Below are positions 26,720-33,494 of a DNA stretch of 64,000 nucleotides, piece after piece (position 1 is the first letter of the stretch; each line of letters starts with the position of its first letter). Position numbers and translations under genes: made by a program. The stretch comes from Rhodoligotrophos defluvii (lineage in GTDB: Bacteria > Pseudomonadota > Alphaproteobacteria > Rhizobiales > Im1). The notes beneath the pieces are model-generated. The model was given only the letters and a program-made list of their open reading frames with translations. It ran no database searches and was not told the DNA's origin. The stretch is taken from contig NZ_SZZM01000001.1 in the NCBI RefSeq assembly GCF_005281615.1, positions 310,272-374,271 of the forward strand, in the 5' to 3' direction.

Positions 26720-27871
26720 ATGGCTCACGTATCGAAGACCGATTTCATCCAGTTGACCGAGGCGGAAACCGCGCCGCAGGAGGCAAGCGATGCCGCCTTG
26801 TCGACGGCCGAATGGGCCGCGCTGGCCCGCTCTGCCATCGAGCCCAGCATAGCTGCGGATCCAGCCTGGGTGCTGCCGGCGTTGCAACAGCTCGCGCCGA
26901 GCCATTCCGCCGAGCTCATCACCATGAAGTCGGGACACGACCTTGCCGGCGTGGCGGTGCTGCAGAGGACCGGCTGGCGCTGGGGCTTGCCGATCAGCGC
27001 CTGGGTGAGCTGGTCCCATCCCCACCATTTTCTGGGGACACCGCTGATGAGCAGCCGCGCTGCGGTTCAGGGCTTCATCGACCTGATCCAGCGCGAGGAC
27101 GTGACGCTGTTCACGAAGATGACGCTGGATGGGCCTGCCATGGCCGCCTTGCAGGAAGCGGCAGCGCGCACCGGCGCCCGTCTTACAGTCACGGCAAGGC
27201 ACAGCCGCGCTTGCTATCGCCCCAACGGAGCGTTTTCCGAATACATGGCCAAGGTCTTTCCCCGCAAGCGGCGGAAGGAATTCCGGCGGCTGCGGGCCCG
27301 GCTCGGAGAGCTGGGCAAGCTTCAGCTTCGTCGGCTCGGCCCGGCCGAGGATGTATCCGCCTGGCTTGACCGGTTCGAGGCCCTCGAGGCGGCGGGCTGG
27401 AAGGGCCGCCGCCGGACCGCCCTGGCACACGACCCCCGCGTCTCTCGGTTCCTGCGGGATGTGGCCCACAGGCTCGCGGCGGATGGCCGCCTGCTGTTCT
27501 GGGCGCTCCACCTGGACGGAAGGCCCATCGCCATGCTGTTCGCCATGGTTTCCGGCGCGCAGGCCTGGCTCGGGAAGATCGCCTATGACGAGGCGTTCGC
27601 TCCGTTTTCCCCGGGGGTGCTCCTCATGCTGGACGCGACCGCTGATCTCGATCAGCGGCGCGACCTGACGCTGGTGGATTCCTGCGCCGTGCCCGGCCAT
27701 CCGATGATCGAGCATCTGTGGGTCGACAGGATATCCATCGGCGACGTGCTGCTCACGCCCCGCAGCATGCCGCGCTGGCAGGCGAGCGGCCTCCATCTGC
27801 TCGAAGCCGGACGCCATCGCCTGATCACCGGGTTGCGCATCGTGAAGTCATCCCTCGCATGGGAGAAGTAA
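26720..27871 (+). CDS. CelD/BcsL-like GNAT acyltransferase
   Basis: A 383-residue protein whose second half (about 190-350) is an Acetyltransf_6-type GNAT domain, with RKRRKEFRRLRARL, EALEAAGWKGRRRTAL and a late FSPGVLLMLDA segment as seen in CelD/BcsL-like proteins. Such enzymes are often found with exopolysaccharide genes and also resemble FemAB-type transferases. No signal or membrane helix is present. The ATG at 26720 is preferred by composition, but the ribosome-binding site is weak and an ATG at 26639 is in frame. The next gene starts one base after the stop, implying a two-gene unit. Confidence 0.78.
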   Translation: MAHVSKTDFIQLTEAETAPQEASDAALSTAEWAALARSAIEPSIAADPAWVLPALQQLAPSHSAELITMKSGHDLAGVAVLQRTGWRWGLPISAWVSWSHPHHFLGTPLMSSRAAVQGFIDLIQREDVTLFTKMTLDGPAMAALQEAAARTGARLTVTARHSRACYRPNGAFSEYMAKVFPRKRRKEFRRLRARLGELGKLQLRRLGPAEDVSAWLDRFEALEAAGWKGRRRTALAHDPRVSRFLRDVAHRLAADGRLLFWALHLDGRPIAMLFAMVSGAQAWLGKIAYDEAFAPFSPGVLLMLDATADLDQRRDLTLVDSCAVPGHPMIEHLWVDRISIGDVLLTPRSMPRWQASGLHLLEAGRHRLITGLRIVKSSLAWEK

Positions 27872-27872
27872 C

Positions 27873-28787
27873 ATGGGTCACTATCTGTCGCTGACTGCCG
27901 ACCAGGCGCAAAACCAGCTGCTGAAGCGCCCGTTCAAGCTCCATCACCAGCTGGTGGACCATCCCCTGTTCCAGCTGGACCGGCTGGTCCGCCTCGCGCA
28001 GAAGTTCGACCGCGACCGCATCGAGTACAATGCCGGCAGCGTCGGCATCGACCAGCGGCCGGACGAGACGCCACGCATCAACATGGCGCCAGAGGCGGTC
28101 ATCCGCTCGATCGAGCAGTGCAATGCCTGGCTGGTCATCAAGAATGTCGAGCTCGACCCCGAATACAAGGCCTTGCTGGAAGGTGCGGTTGCCGATATCC
28201 GCGCCGCTGCCGGGCTCGCGGCCGAGGACATGACCGATGTCAGGGGCTTCCTGTTCGTCTCGTCTGCCAACTCGATCACCCCGTTCCACATCGACGGCGA
28301 GGACAACATCCTTGTCCATATTCACGGCCGGAAATTCGTCCATATCTTCGACAACGAGGACCGCACGCTGGTGGGCGAGGCGGCTATGGAGATGTCGCCG
28401 GACAAGCACCGCAACCAGACCTATCGCCCGGAATTCGAGGCGCGCGCCGAGGTGTTCGAACTCGCGCCCGGCGAGGCGGTGCACATTCCCTATCTCTGGC
28501 CCCACTGGGTCTCCACGGGGAACAGCTATGCGATTTCGCTCGCCGTGACCTGGAAGAGCAAGCGGGTGGTGCGGGCGAACAAGATCCGGTTCATGAACGG
28601 CGCGCTCAGGCGAATCGGGCTGCCGCAGAGGCCGCCGGGCGAGCGCCCGCTGCTGGATGCAGCCAAGGTTGCGGCCTTCGATGTCGCCCATGCGGTCATC
28701 GAACCGCTGCGCCAGTCGGAGCGCACGCGCAGACTGCTGCGGCAAGCCCTGTTCGGCCGGCGCGCCAACTATTTCTACGAGAAGTGA
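27873..28787 (+). CDS. cupin-like (JmjC/Cupin_8-type) oxygenase-like protein
   Basis: A 304-residue protein with a double-stranded beta-helix core. H139 and D141 in PFHIDGEDN form the HxD metal motif, and H204 (or H211) in VHIPYLWPHWV supplies the distal histidine, so an Fe(II)/2-oxoglutarate site is plausible. Related proteins are hydroxylases of proteins or small molecules; some are annotated as transcriptional regulators without evidence. The start follows GGGAGAAG and lies immediately after the GNAT stop, so the two products probably work together, perhaps in modifying one substrate. The basic C-terminal tail (residues 270-304) may contact nucleic acid or membrane. Confidence 0.78.
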   Translation: MGHYLSLTADQAQNQLLKRPFKLHHQLVDHPLFQLDRLVRLAQKFDRDRIEYNAGSVGIDQRPDETPRINMAPEAVIRSIEQCNAWLVIKNVELDPEYKALLEGAVADIRAAAGLAAEDMTDVRGFLFVSSANSITPFHIDGEDNILVHIHGRKFVHIFDNEDRTLVGEAAMEMSPDKHRNQTYRPEFEARAEVFELAPGEAVHIPYLWPHWVSTGNSYAISLAVTWKSKRVVRANKIRFMNGALRRIGLPQRPPGERPLLDAAKVAAFDVAHAVIEPLRQSERTRRLLRQALFGRRANYFYEK

Positions 28788-28827
28788 CGGCCGGATTCAT
28801 GCCTTAATCACAACCGATAGTCTGGAC

Positions 28828-28846
28828 ATCCCGGCCCCGCCGGGAT
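28828..28846 (+). terminator. hairpin after the GNAT-cupin pair
   Basis: ATCCCGGC-CCC-GCCGGGAT is an 8-bp perfect stem 40 bases after the cupin stop and before the crotonase gene. Only a short T run (TT) follows, so it may be a weak terminator. Confidence 0.5.
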
Positions 28847-28878
28847 TTGGCAGAACAGGTCCAGATTTCAGGTTGTTC

Positions 28879-29646
28879 ATGACATTTCCTTCCGCGAAGG
28901 ATCCGGTGCAGCTCACGCTGCAAGACCAAGTGGCTACGCTGACCATCAACCGCCCGCAGGCGCAGAACGCGCTGACGCCGAGGATGGTCGACACTCTGCT
29001 TCTGATGCTGAAGGCGCTGGAAGCCGACAGCGAAATCAAGGTGCTGATCGTGGAGGGGGCCGGCGACAGTTTCTGCGCAGGCGAAGACTTCGGGGAAGTG
29101 GGTGCCTCGGGCGATCCGATTCGGATCCGCCAGTTCCGCGAGGCCACGGTGCGCCTGATGCGCGCCATCCAGTCCTATCAGAAGATCGTGATCACCAAGA
29201 TCAGAGGTGCCGCGCATGGGCCGGGGCTCGATCTGGTGCTCGGCTCCGATTTCGCCCTAGCCGCGCCGGATGCGACCTTCTCCGCATCGCTACTCAAGGA
29301 CGGGGCGGCGCCCTGGACGTCCATGGTGGCGCTCAGCCGCAGCTTGAGCTCGAAACACGCCATTCGCATGCTGCTCAGCCCGGCCCCCGCCAGCGCAAAC
29401 GAGGCGCTTTCCATGGGCATTATCAGCGAGATCGTCCCCTCCTCCGAGCTCGATGCCGGCGCGAGCCGGCTGGCCGAGCAGCTGGTCGCGGCAGCTCCAG
29501 GGGATTTGCAGTTCGCCGTGCAGGCATTCCGCCGCCAGCTGGGGATGCCCGTGGACGAGGCCTATGCCTTTGCCGTAGAGGCCAGTCTCAAGAGCAGCCC
29601 GGAAGAAGAGCGCCTCCAATTCGCCGGTCGAGAAATCCACGCTTGA
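28879..29646 (+). CDS. enoyl-CoA hydratase/isomerase family protein (crotonase-like)
   Basis: A 255-residue crotonase-fold protein, start ATG 28879 chosen because the domain begins at once (VQLTLQDQVATLTINRPQAQNAL). FCAGEDFGEV near residue 65 forms part of the CoA oxyanion hole. The usual first catalytic Glu region reads HGPGLDLVLGSDF and the second FSASLLKDGAAP, so neither classical hydratase Glu is evident. It may be an isomerase, hydrolase or another CoA-thioester enzyme. It stands alone, without beta-oxidation neighbours. Confidence 0.82.
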   Translation: MTFPSAKDPVQLTLQDQVATLTINRPQAQNALTPRMVDTLLLMLKALEADSEIKVLIVEGAGDSFCAGEDFGEVGASGDPIRIRQFREATVRLMRAIQSYQKIVITKIRGAAHGPGLDLVLGSDFALAAPDATFSASLLKDGAAPWTSMVALSRSLSSKHAIRMLLSPAPASANEALSMGIISEIVPSSELDAGASRLAEQLVAAAPGDLQFAVQAFRRQLGMPVDEAYAFAVEASLKSSPEEERLQFAGREIHA

Positions 29647-29806
29647 ATCGCTCGTTTCGGCGCAGTTTCCGGCGGCCATGCCTCTGGACGAACAGGGTCC
29701 CAGTCTCTATATTGGGCGCGTCGACCTAATGGCGCGTCATGCTTCTCTTTTTCCGCTCGCGATCGGCGCCCGGTTTCTGAAGCCGCTACCTGAGGTCTCG
29801 CAGCCT

Positions 29807-29823
29807 TTCGGCGCCTAGCCGAA
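29807..29823 (+). promoter_or_regulatory. hairpin in the cspA 5' leader
   Basis: TTCGGC-GCCTA-GCCGAA forms a 6-bp stem, extendable by two pairs, ending 23 bases before the cspA ATG. It lies inside a roughly 200-base untranslated leader such as is common for cold-shock genes, where RNA structure controls translation. Confidence 0.4.
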
Positions 29824-29846
29824 GGCGCCAACTTACGGAGATCGTA

Positions 29847-30053
29847 ATGGCAACAGGAACTGTGAAGTGGTTCAATGCAACCAAGGGCTTCGGCTTCATC
29901 GAGCCGGATGGCGGCGGAAAGGACGTCTTCGTACATATCAGCGCGGTCGAGGCTGCCGGTTTGGGCACGCTTCGCGACAAGCAGAAGGTATCGTACGAGC
30001 TGGAACTTGACCGGCAAGGTCGCCCGTCGGCTACGAATTTACGCGCCGTTTGA
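29847..30053 (+). CDS. cspA: CspA-family cold shock protein
   Basis: A 68-residue OB-fold nucleic-acid-binding protein. RNP1 (KGFGFIEP, residues 14-21) and RNP2 (DVFVHIS, about 27-33) are intact. It binds single-stranded RNA as a chaperone and transcription antiterminator. ACGGAGATCGTA supplies the ribosome-binding site. The leader from the crotonase stop is about 200 bases without another gene, consistent with RNA-level control. The infA paralogue follows 43 bases downstream, so the two may be co-expressed. Confidence 0.96.
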   Translation: MATGTVKWFNATKGFGFIEPDGGGKDVFVHISAVEAAGLGTLRDKQKVSYELELDRQGRPSATNLRAV

Positions 30054-30096
30054 GGCCGAAATGGTCTCGCGGCAAAGCGTCTGAAAGGACTGACCT

Positions 30097-30372
30097 TTGG
30101 CGAAAGAGGAGTTTCTCGAATTCGAGGGTACCGTGATCGACGTCCTTCCGGAGGGACGTTTCCGTGTGAAGCTGGATAACGACCACGAGGTGCTCGCCTA
30201 TACCGCCGGCCGGATGAAGCGGAATAAGATCAGGACCCTCATGGGCGACCGCGTGACGGTGGAGATGACGGCCTATGATCTCGACAAGGGCCGCATCACC
30301 TTCCGGCATAAGGTCGAAGGCAGCGGTGGCGGACAGAATCAGCAGCGCCGACAGCCGTTCCGGCGGCGCTAG
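30097..30372 (+). CDS. infA: translation initiation factor IF-1 (paralogue with basic tail)
   Basis: A 91-residue S1-type OB-fold protein starting with TTG at 30097, giving [33 protein letters not shown] and [15 protein letters not shown] match the IF-1 core. The standard alphaproteobacterial IF-1 is about 72 residues; this one adds a Gly/Gln/Arg-rich tail ending [10 protein letters not shown] and has several changes in the core. It follows cspA, not a maf or cytidylate kinase gene, so it may be a second, stress-linked IF-1 with the housekeeping infA elsewhere. IF-1 binds the 30S A site during initiation. Confidence 0.9.
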   Translation: MAKEEFLEFEGTVIDVLPEGRFRVKLDNDHEVLAYTAGRMKRNKIRTLMGDRVTVEMTAYDLDKGRITFRHKVEGSGGGQNQQRRQPFRRR

Positions 30373-30433
30373 TATTGGTCGGGCTTCTGTTTCCAGGCCC
30401 GCCCACGCAAACCACTCCATCTCAAACTGTACG

Positions 30434-30457
30434 CACCGGGCTTGGCCCGGTGTTTTT
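30434..30457 (+). terminator. terminator after infA
   Basis: CACCGGG (30434-30440) pairs with CCCGGTG (30446-30452), followed by TTTTTG. This is a canonical intrinsic terminator 60 bases after the infA stop. Confidence 0.85.
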
Positions 30458-30713
30458 GTTTCGGACCCCCGTTCGATAACCGCCGGGAATAACAGATATT
30501 CACTGAAGCGCTCATGGGGCGCGGGCCCTATTCTTCACACGAAAAGAAGCGCCATCCATGCATCGGACTGTTGCGAGGAAGTTGAAGTGCTTCCTCAATT
30601 GCTGCATTCTCAGGCGCGCATACCGCATTTCGAAACTGTCGACAGTGCGATATGAAGTTGACACGTAAATCTCGCGAGTGCAGTATACCCTAATGGGGAA
30701 CAAGGCTTGCGCC
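30458..30713 (+). other. non-coding region upstream of the Liv operon
   Basis: Between the infA terminator and the possible leader peptide I see no gene. A hairpin GAGGAAG/CTTCCTC lies at 30575-30596 with an 8-base loop. A candidate promoter is at 30658-30686. The stretch 30595-30700 is relatively A+T rich, as expected for a promoter region. Confidence 0.5.
30658..30686 (+). promoter_or_regulatory. candidate sigma70-type promoter of the Liv operon
   Basis: TTGACA at 30658-30663 is a perfect -35 box; CAGTAT at 30681-30686 is a weak -10 at 17-base spacing, with TATACC three bases on as an alternative. It lies about 30 bases before the leader ORF and 138 before livK. Confidence 0.4.
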
Positions 30714-30827
30714 ATGAAAAAGAACCCCAGGGGAGGCCTACACAGGCCGGCGGTACTTCATAACGACCCATTCAACAAACGAATGTGGCGGGCAATACGT
30801 CTCGCCCTCAGGGGAGTGTCCATATGA
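30714..30827 (+). CDS. possible 37-residue leader peptide overlapping livK
   Basis: An ATG at 30714 preceded by AAGG opens a 37-codon frame beginning MKKNPRGGLHRPAVL and rich in Arg and Lys. Its TGA (30825-30827) overlaps the livK ATG (30824-30826) as ATGA. Such overlap is common in coupled genes and leader peptides, but the frame is short and could be chance. The livK start also has its own AGGGGAG site inside this ORF. Confidence 0.3.
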   Translation: MKKNPRGGLHRPAVLHNDPFNKRMWRAIRLALRGVSI

Positions 30828-32080
30828 ACAGGCGGTCTTCTTACGGGATCTCAGTACTTGCTGCCGCGCTCATCGCGGCGGGCCTCAGCTCGGCGTTCGC
30901 CGAAACGAAAGGCCCGGTGACCGATGAACTTGGAGTGGTGGAGATCCCGAAAGGCGCGCCGATGGTTATCGGCGGCTACTGGGTCACCTCGGGCCCGGAT
31001 ACGGCACTGGGCCTCGACTCGCAGCGCGGCGCCGAAATTGCCTTTGATGACATGAACAACACCATCGCCGGCCATCCTGTCCAATTGGTGGTGGAAGACG
31101 ATGGCTGCAACGCGGAGGGAGGTCAGACGGCGGCAACCAAGCTCGCATCGCTGCCCAATATCGTCGCGGTGCTGGGCCCGGCCTGCTCCAGCGCGGCAAC
31201 AACCGCTGCGCCGATTCTGTGGAAGGCCGGCATCAGCAATATCGGCACGGCGACCACGGCACCGTCGCTGACCGCAGCCGACCGGAAGCCGGACTATCAG
31301 GGTTTCCTCCGCACGATCTACAGTGATGCCGAGCAAGGCAAGAACGACGCGGAATACTTCTTCAACGAGCTGAACTGCAAGACGCTCGCAACCATCCATG
31401 ACGGCAGCCCCTTCGCTTCGCAGCTCGCAGGCGTGGCCGCCAACCGCTTCCGGGAACTCGGCGGTGAAGTCGTCGCGGAGGAGGCCGTCACGCCGACGGA
31501 CGTCGACATGCGGCCTGTGCTCACCGGCATCGGCACCAAGAAGCCGTGCGTGCTCTACTTCCCGATCTTCGTGGCGGCAAGCGCCCAAGTGCTGCGCCAG
31601 GCTCCGGAAATCGCCGATCTCAAGGATACGCACATCATCGGCGGCAGCGCCGTGATGGCGCCCGGCATGATCGAAGCCGCGGGTGACGCGGTGGTGGGCT
31701 TCACGATCACCAATGTCGACATTTCGCCGGAGGCCATGGGCGAGCGCTATCCCGAGTTCGTGGAGAAGTACAAGGAGAAGTACGGCGAGGGGCCGATCAA
31801 CGCCTTCCATGCGCAGGCCTACGATGCGGCCGTCATGCTGGCCAAGGCCATCGAGAAGGTGGCCAAGACGGACGCTGACGGCAACACCTATATCGGCCGC
31901 AAGGCGCTGAACCAGGCCCTCTACGAGACCAAGGACATGGACGGCATCAGCGGCCGTATCGACTGCAACGAGCACGGTCAGTGCGGTGGCTTCAAGTTCG
32001 CCGTCTACCAGTTCACGGACAGCGATCCCTCGACCTTCCAGGTGGGGGTCAATCCCAAGAAGATCTATCCGACCGACTGA
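30824..32080 (+). CDS. livK: branched-chain amino acid-type ABC transporter substrate-binding protein
   Basis: A 418-residue periplasmic binding protein of the Peripla_BP_6/LivK type. The ATG at 30824 follows AGGGGAG and begins a Sec signal (MNRRSSYGISVLAAALIAAG, cleaved near SAFAE). The mature chain has the two-lobe pattern: GGYWVTSGPDTALGLDSQRG near residue 47, VLGPACSSAATTAAP near 117, and four or more cysteines that may form disulfides (C85, C120, C186, and a C-terminal pair in DCNEHGQC). The ligand may be an amino acid or another small carboxylate; LivK-type proteins are diverse. It is the first main gene of the operon through 38714. Confidence 0.88.
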   Translation: MNRRSSYGISVLAAALIAAGLSSAFAETKGPVTDELGVVEIPKGAPMVIGGYWVTSGPDTALGLDSQRGAEIAFDDMNNTIAGHPVQLVVEDDGCNAEGGQTAATKLASLPNIVAVLGPACSSAATTAAPILWKAGISNIGTATTAPSLTAADRKPDYQGFLRTIYSDAEQGKNDAEYFFNELNCKTLATIHDGSPFASQLAGVAANRFRELGGEVVAEEAVTPTDVDMRPVLTGIGTKKPCVLYFPIFVAASAQVLRQAPEIADLKDTHIIGGSAVMAPGMIEAAGDAVVGFTITNVDISPEAMGERYPEFVEKYKEKYGEGPINAFHAQAYDAAVMLAKAIEKVAKTDADGNTYIGRKALNQALYETKDMDGISGRIDCNEHGQCGGFKFAVYQFTDSDPSTFQVGVNPKKIYPTD

Positions 32081-32102
32081 GTTGGCGGATCACGACATAA
32101 CG

Positions 32103-32130
32103 CCCCCAGCTGATTCCGGTCAGCTGGGGG
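32103..32130 (+). promoter_or_regulatory. strong intercistronic hairpin between livK and livH
   Basis: CCCCCAGCTGA and TCAGCTGGGGG form a perfect 11-bp stem with loop TTCCGG, 22 bases after the livK stop. There is no U-tract. Such elements commonly make the binding protein more abundant than the membrane subunits by attenuation or by protecting the upstream mRNA. Confidence 0.7.
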
Positions 32131-32267
32131 TTAGGAACGACAAAGACGCGTTAGTAGAGCGCGAGTGCGGGCGCATACCCGATCTTGCAGCAGGTTCAGT
32201 GCCTTCCACCACGGAGGTGTCGCCGGATCTGGCCGATCTCGGCGCTTTTGACGGGATGGTGTTTTGA

Positions 32268-33389
32268 ATGGCTGTCCAAACGGAAACGGTCGATAAACCG
32301 CACGTCGCTTCCAAGGGTTCCTGGTCTCTTCGCAAGGCCAATCTCCATCGGATCACCATCGTCGACGTGGTGCTCTGGCTCTTGCGAATCGGATTGCTGC
32401 TGCTAGTGGTGGTGGGCACGATCGCCACGCTGATCAAAGGCACCTACAGCGCATCCCACTGGTTCGATTTCTTCATGTTCGGCCTCACCATCGGCGGGGT
32501 CTATGCGCTGATCGCGCTCGGCTACACCATGGTCTACGGCGTGCTCCGCCTCATTAACTTCGCCCATGGTGACATCACCATGACAGGCACGTTCTCGGCC
32601 TATTTCCTGGCACGGAGCTTCGACCGCACCGGCTTCCTCGATGCCTATCCGGTCCTGTCGATGCTGGGCATCATGGGCCTGTCGATGGCGGTCTGCGTGG
32701 CCACGGCGCTCATCGTCGAGCGGATCTGCTACCGCCCGTTCCGGCATGTGGCGAGCCTGGCACCGCTTATCTGCGCCATCGGCGCCTCGTTCGTCATCCA
32801 GCATGCCTTCCGCGGCATGTTCGGCTCGAACGTACGCTCCTATCCCGACCCTGACTGGATGAAGGGCACGATCAACATACTCGGCGTCAACCTGCCGGCG
32901 ATCCAGCCCATCCTGATCGGCACTGCCATCGCGGCCATGCTGGTGCTCTATCTGATCGTGCAGAAGACGAAGATGGGCAGCGCCATGCGCGCCGTCGCGG
33001 AGGACCGGGATGCGGCCGCCCTCATGGGGATCGATGCCAACAAGGTGATCATCTTCACCTTCGTGCTCGGCGCCTGCATGGCCGGCATAGGCGGCGTGCT
33101 CTATTGCTTCGTGTACAAGCAGATCTACTTCTACATGGGTTTCCTGCCCGGCATCAAAGCATTCAGCGCGGCGGTGCTCGGCGGCATCGGCAATATCCCG
33201 GGCGCAATGTTCGGCGGCTTCTTCCTCGGGGTAATCGAATCGATCGGGCCGCCGCTGTTCCTCGACGGGCTCGGCATTCCCGCGCCCTATCAGATGCGCG
33301 ATCTCGTTGCGTTCACCCTCCTCGTCATGGTGCTGGTGTTCCGGCCGCAAGGACTGCTGGGTGAAGCACTGGCCAAGAAACGGGCATAG
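32268..33389 (+). CDS. livH: Liv-type ABC transporter permease LivH
   Basis: A 373-residue inner-membrane permease. After a charged N-terminus and a first helix (about 35-58) comes the BPD_transp_2 domain: FMFGLTIGGVYALIALGYTM near 72, LRLINFAHGDI near 95 and the EAA-like cytoplasmic loop AEDRDAAALMGIDANKVI near 243. It is longer than E. coli LivH (about 308) by an N-terminal extension. It pairs with LivM to form the channel. The 187-base gap after livK contains the hairpin and no gene. Confidence 0.92.
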   Translation: MAVQTETVDKPHVASKGSWSLRKANLHRITIVDVVLWLLRIGLLLLVVVGTIATLIKGTYSASHWFDFFMFGLTIGGVYALIALGYTMVYGVLRLINFAHGDITMTGTFSAYFLARSFDRTGFLDAYPVLSMLGIMGLSMAVCVATALIVERICYRPFRHVASLAPLICAIGASFVIQHAFRGMFGSNVRSYPDPDWMKGTINILGVNLPAIQPILIGTAIAAMLVLYLIVQKTKMGSAMRAVAEDRDAAALMGIDANKVIIFTFVLGACMAGIGGVLYCFVYKQIYFYMGFLPGIKAFSAAVLGGIGNIPGAMFGGFFLGVIESIGPPLFLDGLGIPAPYQMRDLVAFTLLVMVLVFRPQGLLGEALAKKRA

Positions 33390-33494
33390 CGCGGGGAGCG
33401 CGAAGCCCAGCGCGACAACCACGGGGAAACCCGCCGTTCATGGCTGCGGCCGGCGCAGCCGGGCTGTGAACGGAAGAGGGATCAGGTAAAGGAC

